Below the pieces are notes generated by a model, which saw only the letters and a program-made list of their open reading frames with translations, was not told where the DNA came from and ran no database searches. From contig NC_049989.1 of the NCBI RefSeq assembly GCF_000003815.2, positions 9,612,540 through 9,632,577 on the forward strand: a stretch of 20,038 bases of DNA, given 5' to 3'. The DNA is from Branchiostoma floridae. Lineage: Eukaryota > Chordata > Leptocardii > Amphioxiformes > Branchiostomatidae. The position numbers and the translations under genes are program-made. This document shows, piece after piece, positions 8,369-19,800 of the stretch (position 1 is the stretch's first letter; each line of letters starts with the position of its first letter).

Positions 8369-8883
8369 GTTAAACTAATCACCGTAGCTATTTGTCAAAC
8401 GTTTCGGTAGTTAGCAAATACATACAGTTATCCATTGTCCTTTACATCTTCCCTGTATCCTGATTTAAAGATCGGCAAGGTCCCTTGGACATTTTCCAAT
8501 GATATCGTTTTACTGTAATAATCATAACCATAAAAGAACAGGGACCTATAACAATCCGATAAAATGCTGGCATTGTAGGCATACGATGTAAACCCAACCC
8601 TTACTGAAAGATAGTAAGCTGTACATGGTTTAGTATACTCAATCAAAGGTTATGCGATAACAACCAACTAAGTAGATTATAACCCAAAGAGCATGCACTC
8701 ATCGTCGGATAGTACTAAAGCGAACGGACTTTGAAACCCGAGCAATTTCATATTCTGTGTATGAAGAATCATCTCAAAGTGATCCCTCAAGGTTATTATC
8801 AACTGCAGACATATTCAAAACAAATCAAGCCAAGGGTTTTTATGAGCGAATTTGACCTCGGGTAGATTTGTATGGACGTAAAA

Positions 8884-8909
8884 CAATAATTTGTCTTGAC
8901 AAATTATTG
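8884..8909. promoter_or_regulatory. Perfect 26-bp palindrome, core TTGTCTTGACAA
   Basis: Two 12-bp arms (CAATAATTTGTC and its complement) are separated by TT. It lies about 1.1 kb upstream of the GPCR start. Dyads of this kind can bind a dimeric factor, but no factor is identified; chance or a small hairpin remnant is possible. Confidence 0.4.
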
Positions 8910-9117
8910 AAAGCTATATGTCGTTTTTGTTTATGTACAGCTAAAATATTTTTTCTCTCTCCCTCTTTGGCACCCTTTTATTTCATGTTTAAAAACTGCA
9001 AAATCTATATAGAATAGTATATTTGGTTTTTTTAGAAATATTGAAATCAAATATGGAATATAGTATCAACTGAAAGTTGACATTATTCCAATTTCAATTT
9101 ATCTAGGGTATATAGAG

Positions 9118-9183
9118 ATTGTGATATCATATTGATGTTTTGCTGACAGTTTCTTTAAAGAGAAATTGTCAATTTATCACAAT
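9118..9183. repeat. Compound imperfect hairpin
   Basis: Outer arms ATTGTGAT (9118-9125) and ATCACAAT (9176-9183) enclose an inner stem GACAGTTTCT/AGAAATTGTC (9145-9170) with loop TTAAAG. It is AT-rich; it may be a decayed foldback element or chance. Confidence 0.35.
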
Positions 9184-9701
9184 TGTACATCAGAACAAAT
9201 AATATCGATATTCAGACATGTGTCCTAGAAAGATCCTCATCCCAACACAAACAAAACACACACTCACAACCATGGCAATTACCACGTCATTCATGGCAGA
9301 ATTCAAAGTGGCCTTTCCATTTCAACAACGGCTAACACTACTCACGTCTGCACGTCAGCAACGTCAGTGATACAGCGCCCGTGACATTTCTAAGAAGAAA
9401 TCTGAGACATTATTTAAGACGTCAATGGAGTAACTTAACCCCTAACTACTCTGCAAACGTTACAGTCTAAACCTTTTCCACCCACAGAGCACGGCTGTAA
9501 TCCAGCACAGACTGTTGTCGGATTGCACTTGAGTGAAAGGCAGGCGTAGATCGTACTTGAGCATTACACGTGACCTTTACTCTCAAATCAGGGGTTGAGT
9601 ACGTCTGATACAACACCAAACAACAATAAGGAAATGCAATACATCAGTACTATTAGCGTGGCTACACTATTCAAAGGGCAACATCAAGACATCTAAGAAG
9701 A

Positions 9702-9719
9702 GGATTGTCAAGACAATCC
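9702..9719. promoter_or_regulatory. 18-bp palindrome, core TTGTCAAGACAA
   Basis: GGATTGTC, AA, GACAATCC. The 12-bp core is the exact reverse complement of the core at 8884-8909, although the outer arms differ. It lies about 1.9 kb upstream of the GPCR start. Binding factor unknown. Confidence 0.35.
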
Positions 9720-12059
9720 AGATTGATTTGTGGCTTCATTCATGCTTTGTTTGCTTTTAACGGTTGAAAGGTCTGCATTGCAGGTAAGAGTTAGGTGCCA
9801 GGTGGAGAAGAGAGGACATGAAATTTAAAGAAATAGAGTACGAAAATTAGAAAGAAAAAAATTATAATTTGAATTGATATTGTTTGACGCACGTTTCGAA
9901 AGATACGTAACGCATAGTCAAAATTTTGTTGTTTTAGCATACGAGGCGTAGATAAATAATTTTAATAAAATGATGATAGTTTAGATAAAAACGATGATAT
10001 TAGGCTTTATGCTGCAGGCCTTTCATGCAAAGAGGGGCATATTTGTCTTTATCGCACGATACCCTCGCACACGTACACATTACTTAATGCTTATTGGTTT
10101 AAAGCACGTGTCCTACACCGCTGTAAGTGATCTAACTTGTATTGCTTTTAACCTACATGTTGAAGAGGCTAATTTGATTTCGCGTAGCTTAATTGAAATC
10201 TGCCCGCTCCCCCCGTACTTTTAGAGAGATATCTCCCCGTTACTTGCTTCAATATGGTACAATGTCAAGGTTATACAACTACAGAATACGTTTCAGGAAA
10301 TCTTAGCAAATGAAATCTTTCAGGCTGTTTTGAAACACATTTTACGTCTTACGTACTTGAGTAAGATTGATTGTTTTCCTCTATGCCTAAAAGATCATGC
10401 ACTTACGTAATTCAATGCTATTTAATATTAAGGTTATGTAATATTCCTGGAAATGTTTTTCATTTTCACTTTGATTTCCATGTAAGATTTTTGCCTGATG
10501 ATTCTTCATTGCCATTGCGTTGTCCCCAAGCTCGTACACCTACATAATGGAACGTTGCAGACTACTTAAGTTATACGGCCATGAAATCATATAGCCCAAG
10601 GAACGTCAACTATATCCAGAAAATCCTACATAAATCTTCTAGACCTTTATGATACAGATTTCCATGTTTGAAGAAGATTGATGTATTCTTCGTATTATTT
10701 CCCCAAGAACATATGCATTTACGTCAATGGGAAAGTTTATGAGGGCCAGACATCCAGATAAACAATATTAGTAAATCCCTGTTTTATCCAGTTGTAGAGA
10801 TTGAATTGTATTTGAATTTTAATGGGAATGGTATGACTGTTACATCAGACATATGAAACATGTTCGTACACGAGTCTGTGGTCTAACCATATGACACTGG
10901 ACATGTATCTCCATATGATACGTCTCTCCTCTCTTTAACTAGCTCGTGATTAGCATATCATTTGTGTCAGATGATTTTCGTCTCAAACACTTTCTTTCTA
11001 TATGTTAAGACCAGAATAAGACATTCAATGGACTAAGGAACCTCCTTTGGCACAAGTGAGCGTGTATCCCACACACACATAGACAAAAAGTAATATCGAA
11101 ATTTTAGGCTATCACATTGTCCGTTTCAAGCTCCACAATTTTGCTGTTACATGCTGGCATAAGCTTGCTTGCATGATGTAGGTGGTAAATATTATCAGAT
11201 TTAATAGCAGCAAACTTTTCAGAACTAAGGACAAAGAACGGCTGTTGTTATACGTAAAATTGTTAATTTGTGAATACTACATCGCCGATTGACAAAGGCT
11301 GGTGGCCCTTTCAACTACTCTTTGTAAAAAGCGCTAGGCATGTGCTCGTACACGTGTTTTATAAAGTGCGCTCAAAATGAAATGGATACCCTTTGAAGGA
11401 GCACTACGCCTAATGGGGTTTGAAGAGATTCATCTAGGCACGGGAATTTGTGTTGTTTTCAGATACCCGAGCAATCCTAGCAAAAATCTACCTTTTTAAG
11501 CCTTTCGAGGGGTCGACCACAGGCAAAGTACATCGAAATTTGAATCAGTTCAGTCAGTGACAAAAATGTTGTAGACGTATTTTTCAACACGCTCTCTTCA
11601 TTCTGTATTCTATGATAGGAAACATGATATAAACAGATACACCTAACCAAGGTTCCTATCTTGTCGACACAGCGCAAAACAGTATATCTGCTTGATTGAA
11701 ATATGATATTGAAAAATGCATTTCAGTTTTATGGGTTTAATCTGTATTTGGAAGAGAGACCCTACTTATTGACATTTTCAGGACTGTAGCAGGATACACA
11801 ACATCTTTGGAGAAAGGACGGTACAAATCACAAGAGTTTCTTAGCAAAAGTCTTTTTTGTTTTAAAAATCAATATTGCATCGGCATTATACGTATAAAGT
11901 CTGCCCAGATGTCATATTAGGTCTACATATTGACATTGCAAAAAGATATAATACAAAAACCAGATTTCATATTCAATGATTACAGTACTTGAAAGATCTG
12001 GTTTTACGTTTTGTTATTGTCATGTGTGAGCTGACTATTCTCTCTTAGCAGCCAGGGGC

Positions 12060-12470
12060 CGACATGTGACGAGCTTATAATTGGCTGGACTGAGACGCAA
12101 GGGTCTGGAGCGGCTGCCATTCAGCGCTAAATCAGAGGATCTCAATACAACAATTGCCCTCAGGTGGCTATGGGGTTGTTTGTGAACCACTCACTCACAG
12201 CGGCTAGGTCCCACACTCTTGTCGATGATAAAGGTGGTTTCTTTAGTGTGCTTAAAGTAATCTTTCCTCAATCACGGGGCTTCCACGTAACGTCCGATCC
12301 GTGGGACGTCTTTAACTGGATGTAGGTACTCATTTTCATCTGGTTTCAGTGAGGAAAATCGATTTAAGAGCGTTTCCCAAGGACTAAGTTCAATGTAGGT
12401 GGCATGTTAGATTCGAACCTTCAATTCCCTGGCCTAAGACCCTAACCGTAATACCTAAACGACACCACAA
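12060..12470 (-). mobile_element. tRNA-headed SINE, minus strand
   Basis: Read on the minus strand from about 12468, the element starts with a tRNA-like head of about 65 bp. It has a good B box (GGTTCGAATC, 12419-12410) and a poor A box. Next come a block beginning CCTTGGGAAACGC with a later TCCTCACTG and GAGTACC (12382-12325), then a segment with CGGACGTTACGTGG and CCCCGTG (about 12305-12231), then a 3' region to about 12060. This order of tRNA head, conserved body and 3' tail is typical of invertebrate tRNA-SINEs. The 3' boundary and target-site duplication were not resolved. Divergence from the 5S-headed element at 2738 indicates an old copy. Confidence 0.7.
12405..12468 (-). ncRNA. tRNA-derived SINE head with pol III B box
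   Basis: The reverse strand carries a B box matching GGTTCGANNC at 12419-12410. Upstream sequence ending in GTTAGGGTC resembles the D-arm region of a tRNA. The A box departs from the consensus TRGYNNARNNG, and there is no cloverleaf good enough for a working tRNA, so no anticodon is assigned. Confidence 0.55.
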
Positions 12471-13353
12471 CAGATATTTAAAGCACTAAGTTTATTAGAA
12501 TCTTTAAATGAAAAAAAATACTGTTTGTGTTTTTCCTTGGTGAAAAACAAAACTACATAAGACCTTTTAACAGCTTTACAGAGATTTTAGATTTGTATTT
12601 AGTGAGCTCAATAAAAATACACGAAAAAGCTCGCTAAGTTATCTTTACTCTACCAACTACTTTGTTGGCAGCTTTCTCAAGTACAGTTGACTTCTAACTT
12701 TTTGAAACAAAAACTCCGTGAATCTACAGGACTTTACACTTTAATAACTATTCCCTTGGCAGCTTTCTTACGTATTTTATCATCCCATTTTCCTGGTATT
12801 CCTGCATTAGATGAATGACATACACCTTAAATGCTCCACATGTGGCACACGTTGTCATTTCAAACTGCATCGTTGTGGATTAGCATAAATCTCATGTTTA
12901 AACCTCATGTTTGAAATTCTAAGAAAATTGCACACCTTTGATTCACATAAAGTGGGCTTTGAGAATTGATCTAACACCAATGGATTTATTTGTACATAGA
13001 CAACCACAACAAGCATAAAGGTGGTGTTATGCTATAGGAGTTGAAACGACTTTGACCTTTTCTTTTAACCGAAACAACGTCTCTGCGTCTTCCCTCGCTT
13101 AATGAATAGTCCCTTCCAATCTTCAGGTCCCTTCGTCTCACTTTATACGGCTGCGGTTTCCTGGAAACATGTCTTTCACGTAGGCTTTTAAGGTTAAGTA
13201 ATGCACGTTGTCGCTTGCAACTCCGCGTGCAGGCTGTGGTGTAAATTCATCAAAAGCTCTCATCATGTACAGGGTAAACCAGGACGTCACATACAGGATA
13301 AGGCCATGCTCATTTGGTTATATGGATGACATCCAACGGCAATGGCCAATGCA

Positions 13354-13434
13354 AAAACTGATGCGAGCGTGCGAATAAAACGACAAAAAGGTGACTTAAT
13401 TATTAAATATAAGTGTCAAGGAAGGTTGAACAAA
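13354..13434 (-). repeat. Dispersed repeat, copy B (inverted relative to 1493-1620)
   Basis: On the minus strand it carries TTTGTTCAACCTTCCT (13434-13419) and GCACGCTCGCATCAGTTTT (13372-13354), exact matches to two blocks of copy A. The sequence between them is diverged, and the block-to-block span is 81 versus 87 nt. Confidence 0.6.
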
Positions 13435-14265
13435 TGACTGAACACACAGAATATAGTATGACGAACAATAGATTCTTCATTTTTTGCTCTTTCACATTAT
13501 TCTTTGATCTTGTGATGTTCTATGACATTAGTATAAGATTTCCGATATTCATTTTTGCAATCCACCACATATACTTGCTTATGTTGAAGCTGCTCTGTAC
13601 GATTTAGTGTATGATTGAAAACGTTTTTTTTAAAATCTATTTTGGAAACGACTGGAAATTGATGCGCGCGGATATCATCTATATAATCAAATCAACATGG
13701 CCTAAGTTTTGTACTTGAGGTGTCGTTCTAGAAGTAACCGTTGCTGTTCGTCCTGAACATTGATAGCAATACGTTTTAAATTATCAATGTATTTTTTATT
13801 GAATGAAAGAGAGAATGGCTTTACAGGGACTGCCTTGGTGTCCGCGACTCATTGGTAAAACTCCAGGGTAAGGCAGATGGAAGAAGAAGGAGAACTATCA
13901 ATGCTTAAATTTCATCTTACATATTAAAACATGACAACATACATCACAAAATCAATACATTCTTGCCACTAAGTGAAGATTGCTAGACGGTTAAACTGTC
14001 TTTGAATCAATATCTGTCAGATTAACATTTAAACCTGCAACGTGGTTACAATTACATACAGTTTCTCCAAATTCAAAAACCTCTGTTGTCTGTTACATCC
14101 AATGCATTCCTGATGCAATTTTAAATGAGACAACTGATATCTATATTTTCACACGCTAAAAGCAAATTGGTAAAAGTATATAGCCTTACACAAGATGCAT
14201 GTGTCCTTTTTCCTGTCTTGTTTGTTTCTTGAGGCAAGAAAAGGAAAATCGATTTTTGGAAAAAT

Positions 14266-14277
14266 CCCCCCCCCCCC
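14266..14277. repeat. Poly-C run (12) next to poly-A
   Basis: Twelve C followed by nine A. A simple homopolymer junction whose exact length is sensitive to sequencing error. Confidence 0.9.
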
Positions 14278-14573
14278 AAAAAAAACAAGCTAATCTACAT
14301 TTATAACCTCCAGCGTTTGCAATCAGCTTCAAAGTATCCCTTCGGAATAGATAAAAGCAACTGTCACGTGTTTTCCCTAGATGTAATCATCCGACACAGT
14401 TTTTCTCTGTCATACTGGACAGGACTTTGTGGAAATCCTGGTCTCACCCCTCAGAGGATGAACTGAACAAAACTGCAATAATCTGACCCCCTATATTCTA
14501 TATATCCTGTAGCTGTATGGCACAAATATGATCCATAAGAATATAACCGTAGACGACAGACAATAATTGCATT

Positions 14574-14730
14574 GTCCAGGCAGATTTACCAGTGGAATAA
14601 ATCAATGCCGAACAAGGTGTATAGCCGGCCAAAGGAGTGTTCATTAAACAGCGTACGTACTCATTTGGCCGGCTATACTCATTGGCCTGCGTTGATACTA
14701 TCTTAGGCCACCGGTTAATCTGCCTGGAGA
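14574..14730. mobile_element. Foldback/MITE element (about 157 bp)
   Basis: The arms align almost through their whole length. Outer blocks are CCAGGCAGATTTACCAGTGG (14576-14595) and the complement of 14708-14727. Inner blocks are a perfect 15-bp pair, GTATAGCCGGCCAAA (14619-14633) and its complement (14664-14678). About 30 nt lie between the arms. The right end, read inward, starts CTAATCTCCAGGCAGATT, very close to the arm of the gap element at 5039-5994. It has no coding capacity. Confidence 0.78.
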
Positions 14731-15459
14731 TTAGGTGAGAGTAGTATGCAACAAAATGTGATTTAACACCAAATTTATGTGTTATTACACTATTAAAAGA
14801 GACAATCTTAGATTTTGTAGCTGAATGTTTGCTTGAGTTTGGCATCATACCAACATGTAGTTTCGCCTCAAAAATAGATGGGATTATTAATCACAGCAAA
14901 TTATTCAGCACCAGGGACAGCTACTGCACAGTTACTCAGTATAACGTATGGGTATAGTCTCGTGGATTTAGTCATCAACACTACTGAGCTAATCGATCGT
15001 AAATACTGACTAATCGTAGAATTCTCTGTACGAAACCATCATTCCTAGCTTTTGTTTATCAACTTTATCCGTACATCCTGTATGACACCTATGACTCAAT
15101 AGAACGCGTACATATGCATCGATTTGCACATTTGCCTATTAGTATTTTACGGTGTATCTTTAGAGTGACTGTAAATCCTACCTACTCTTTATCATTGCTT
15201 TTCCAATACACATCAGATTTATGCAAATTTTTGCATTGCTGAATTTTCTTCCAAGCTTTGGTAGTTTTCTTTTCAATACATAACAATGAAACCGATCACC
15301 CAAAAGTTTATTGGCACGCATATTTTATTAATGTGAAAATTTTTCCTAGAAAGCATTAATAATCTCTATGGATTTCCTTGAAAGCATCCATTTCAATGGA
15401 TTATTCCCTTCCAAAGAGAGCGCATTAAGTCCACTATATTACGGTGTTTCGGAGGGATA

Positions 15460-15467
15460 TGACGTCA
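15460..15467. promoter_or_regulatory. CRE-type palindrome TGACGTCA
   Basis: A full-consensus CREB/ATF site in the context GATATGACGTCATTG. No gene is recognised next to it, so function is unknown. Confidence 0.25.
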
Positions 15468-16071
15468 TTGACTGTAATCCCTTTGCCCTGAATTCTGAAA
15501 TGAACACATGGCTCCTGTGAGGATAGTACTGAAGCAAATTTACTGCGGCAAGTAGAAAAGGAACCGACATCAGATAGAGTGTCGGTGTCTTTTTGTTGCC
15601 TGTTTAATAGCGGTGTGTACAGCGGTCGATGGCCCGGAAAGAGAGAGAAAAAAGTGATAAGATTTCTTTGATATATGTATATTGACACAAATTGCTGATT
15701 ATGCATAGAAACGTGCTTTTTGAGGCTAATCTTGCCAAAAACCTCTAAATGTTACAAATTATAAAACTTCCAACATTCGGTTGATTTTTGCACTTCTAAT
15801 ACAAGTTCAATGTGATAGAAGTAACCCATTGACCACATGGAGTATTCCTTTTTACAATGAATTGGTGGAAAATTGAGATTTCAAACGGATCTCTTTTGCA
15901 CTGGTGCGGACGTAACAGCGCACTACCGTTTCAATTTTTATCGTGTAACTTCTATATACGTACAATATGCTTCTGGATTTGTAAGGCTACTTCGCATATA
16001 AAAGATCAAAGGCGACAAGGAGGCAATGTGACGTAAGCCAACGGTTGTGAAATGACGACACATCAAAGGTA

Positions 16072-16230
16072 ATGGACGAAATTGCTATCAAGGATCCTGT
16101 CATGGTAGATTCGATGCAAAAAGGAAATCACTTCTACTTGGCTTTTCGAAGAAAAAATGTACAACCACTAATCGGAAAAGATGAGTCCCAGAGATACGCA
16201 GAGCAATTCAGAGATATGACGTCAACATGA
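16072..16230 (+). CDS. Small ORF of 52 codons, doubtful
   Basis: An ATG-to-TGA frame starting MDEIAIKDP and ending RDMTST, rich in charged residues and without low-complexity runs. It has no recognised domain, signal peptide or membrane segment. Its length is well within chance for this amount of DNA. It could be a small exon or a chance ORF; the second is more likely. Confidence 0.12.
   Translation: MDEIAIKDPVMVDSMQKGNHFYLAFRRKNVQPLIGKDESQRYAEQFRDMTST
16217..16224. promoter_or_regulatory. CRE-type palindrome TGACGTCA
   Basis: A second full-consensus site in the context GATATGACGTCAACA, with a half-site TGACG 4 nt further on. It overlaps the end of the small ORF at 16072-16230. Confidence 0.25.
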
Positions 16231-16711
16231 CGTAGATTTGTGCTGATCAGTCGCGTAAAGTACGTATTGCTCGTCGTCGGAGTGTCTGTTCTTTATTTCA
16301 TTGTCGGAAATTTGCTTTTCCATTCAAAGTACCTTCTTCGATCAAAAGAACGGAACCGAATGAACATAATGTCTTGATGAATTTTCCACGAAATTAACTT
16401 ACGTCTCTCTACATACGTAGATGCATCCCCTTGAAAAGCCGTTACGCAAGATTGATTTCAGTGTTGCCATGACAAAAATGATTTACAGATACTTTTAAGC
16501 ATGAGCCCAACAGAATATTTTGGCTAAAAAAGAATAAATTGGTATCGTACAAAACTATCAAAAGAAATCGATTTTGTTCATTAATGGAAAATGATAATCC
16601 GTAGCAGCTGAATTCATGCATGCAATACTAACAATATTTGTGACGTGGCAAAATTTGAATGGAAAAAATAGCGTCCCTGACTTTCACTATGAAATATATT
16701 AAAAAATACTT

Positions 16712-16725
16712 TGTGTGTGTGTGTG
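16712..16725. repeat. Short (TG)7 microsatellite
   Basis: Seven TG dinucleotides, preceded by AAAAAATACTT. Confidence 0.85.
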
Positions 16726-16806
16726 CAATTATCAAGAGTAGTGTAACCGCCATTATAATATCAAAACCAAATCCGCACAGTCACCACATGCAGTGGTTCG
16801 TTATAT

Positions 16807-16825
16807 CCCCCCCCCCCCCCCCCCC
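16807..16825. repeat. Poly-C run (19)
   Basis: Nineteen consecutive C. The plus-strand ORF starting at 16793 owes its proline run to this tract and is not a gene. Confidence 0.95.
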
Positions 16826-19800
16826 TTGCGCACTATGAATGGCACGATCCGGTCGATGTTGTTACCCGTTCGAAGTTGTTATGAATTTGGTTTTCCCCCC
16901 GCGTTACCCATAGTGCTCCGCGTCTCCCATCAGACAACGGGAAGTATGCGACGGTTTTACAAAGCAAAGTTTTTCACACAAGTAATACAGGCAATTTCAT
17001 GTTTCTAGTGACACTAGTCATACCTTTGATTATAATGTGTTCTTATATTCTTAGCATTACAAAAAATGAAGTCAAATTCAATTTGGAAGTTTTTTGTATC
17101 TGTACTGTTCTGCTGTTGTGTCAATTACTTAATTAATTAGTTAATCAATTTATACATTCATTGATTTGTGTCAAATTCCGAGTTGTTAAAAGATGTGTAT
17201 TTGATAATGTTGATAATTTTCCACAACATATTTTTTCTTCATGATTTACTTTTGCTATATGACGTCTAGATATAGGATGATATTTTCCTACGTGGAGACG
17301 ATTAAATCAGTGGCATTTTATTAAGAGAAATTTGCATATGACATTAGGGCTGCCGGTTGCTGCACATCAAAGGAACGATATCTACTATTTTACAGCATTC
17401 ACAGTAAGGATACTTTCACAAGTTTCCCCTCATCGCTCACAACATATATTTCATATTCCATTACCATGTATACCTTCTATGAACACATAATATTTCATTT
17501 GTAGGCAGATCTTTTAAACGTACTATCTTATACTCCATGATATCAAATAGTGTTGTATATTTGTAATTCCCTGTCATCCAAACCTCTTTTTGTCATTTAT
17601 CACGCTTACTGCGTGCTTTTATCCGTCTCGTACTCGGATGATACTAAATCTGTACCTCACGGCATTCCTTGAACTTTTCCGCTTCTAAAGTAGTGAAATG
17701 ATCCTTAACAAAACCGTTACTGATCTGTTATAACTTTCAACCTAGTCATCGCTTTGTTGTTGGCTACTGATGCATCGATTTCGACTTGGTGTTGTCTGAT
17801 CGTATAGCAAGACAAATGGTGGGTTAAACGACGCTTATTGGTACATAACCATGATGTATCATGCTCAGTCAAACTTATGAGAGAACGTTTCGTATAATAA
17901 AACACACTTCGTTGTGGCGTCAAGCGGATTACGATATTATGGCAGCCAACAGCATCTAGTAATACGGTTGTATACAATCGTAATACCAACATAATGCCGT
18001 CAAAATTAAAAAGAAAATCTTATCATTCTTGAGTGGTGTCGATGTTTTAATGGATAGACTAGCGGGATCGATAGGAAAGGGGTTCGGTTCTCGGTCTTTA
18101 CTCTGAAACCGAATCAGCAGAAATCAAGCAGAACCAGCCGGTTTGAAAACATTCGTCCCACCATCTTTTTTGTTTAAGATAATATAAAGAGATCGGAAAA
18201 ACTATTAAGTGATATATCATTCTATTCCAGACGTCTCTCATATATCGTTAGAGATCTCACTGATTGATTACATGAAATGAGGATTTTCCTATCGTGGGAT
18301 ATAAGCTTTACTAAAACTCATTATTCATTGGAACAGACACAGCAATTCCGTTACGTTGAATTAATCAGATCTTTTTAAAATTGATGCCGTATGAATATTC
18401 ATATCACCTACGCTTCATAGAATGCTAAATATTTGCTTTTATACACTGATCTTTTTCATTTGTTTCAGAAATTATTGATAGGATATAGAATAAGATACAA
18501 CATATTGAAAGTCTCTGTTGGTAGGTGAAGGTAAACTATATTGTAATAATCGCCGGTAGTTTCCTAAACTGCTTATGTAAAATGCATAACTACTGCGCTC
18601 GTTTTTCTACTTTCTATCACTATGTGCTTTTGTATAGAGCTATTTCTCATAAAGTACTTGAAGGTTTGTTCACATATACCATGTCTTCTCATCTTATATC
18701 AATGTAAGTATTCAGGTCAGAACTATTAAGTTACAAAGCGAGGAACCTGAAAGATTTCAAATGGTTTCAAAACATATAAAAGGTTATTTTATGGAAGGTT
18801 TATGTCTAGTCGCTTACGACTAAACATGTCTTTTATCATGGGCTTTTCATACCAAAAGGCGGGCTAGGGAGCCTCTGGGAAGAAACTATCTTTTTCATAC
18901 TCGTTATCTGTTACAGGATTGTGGCTCAAAGACATTAAGTTAACGGAAGTGCACACATGAAACACGTAGACAATTTGAGTTATTCCAAGATTGCGAGCCA
19001 AAGAGGTTCGCCGGAAGCCTGTTGCAAACGCCATCAGAACAGGTAAAAAGTCACAAGTTTACCGCACAGCTGAGTAAACTTTCAAATGGAAACGGAGAAT
19101 AACATTTATATCATACATTTCCTGGACTAGGATAAATAAAAAAAAGCTTACTCTGATTCTTAAACCGACGTTTGAAATATACACCCACCATTGCAGAACA
19201 GCAATGTTACCATTTTGTCATTTTACCAATTTGAAGACGACAAGCAGTGTGGGTCTAGCATGGATCCTTGTGGAACGCCTGCAAAAATCATGCACAGAAA
19301 CAAGTTTCGGCTTGCAAACCAAAATAACCCTCTGTAATTTGTGAGTCAATTGTATTGCAGTCATTCGTGAGCGATGGTCAGCAGACCATGTGAGTGTACG
19401 TGCGAACTTAAGGCCGACTGCGCACATCCGTTTACACGCCGAAAGGTCGCGAACAACGCACATGAGTAGTCAGGTTGATCCAGGTATAAGCAACCCTAAT
19501 CGTTTAAAAGGGTGGCATTTTACGGTACATTTCCTCTGGAAAACACATTGGACTAGCTTAGGCTTTAGGTGCGTAAGACACTAACAAACAGGGCATGTCG
19601 ATGAAGGTTAGACATCCAGGTAATATGACACGCCAAATAGCAATAACTCAACCAACTGCGTATGATTTTGGAAACGGTCAGACATTTCAGACAACCATCC
19701 GGTCTCTTTCGTCAATGACACCAGGGTAATGGTGCTGGAGAGGGTTTTATACCCTAGCTGTGAATTGAACAGAACATTTCCGATTACATTCAATAATAAT

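Larger units (their letters stand above)
8373..12059. other. Long AT-rich intergenic stretch upstream of the GPCR
   Basis: Apart from the palindromes at 8884 and 9702 and the hairpin at 9118, nothing was recognised. ORFs at 8428-8646, 9994-10224 and 11477-11677 lack domains, and their composition is that of non-coding DNA. Low-copy old repeats cannot be excluded. Confidence 0.55.
12475..14565. other. Gene-free AT-rich stretch with one dispersed repeat copy and a poly-C run
   Basis: It contains the repeat at 13354-13434 and the C12/A9 junction at 14266. The interval 13080-13320 is somewhat GC-richer but shows no ORF with a domain. Confidence 0.5.

Noticed and set aside
12405-12468. Functional tRNA gene
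   Set aside because: Weak A box and no complete cloverleaf; it is followed by a SINE body.
14498-14848. 116-codon minus-strand ORF, the longest gap-free one after the GPCR
   Set aside because: Its middle crosses the foldback element at 14574-14730, and the rest has no recognisable domain.
19470-19490. Resemblance of CAGGTTGATCCAGG to the start of 18S rRNA
   Set aside because: Only a short match with mismatches, and no further rRNA sequence follows.
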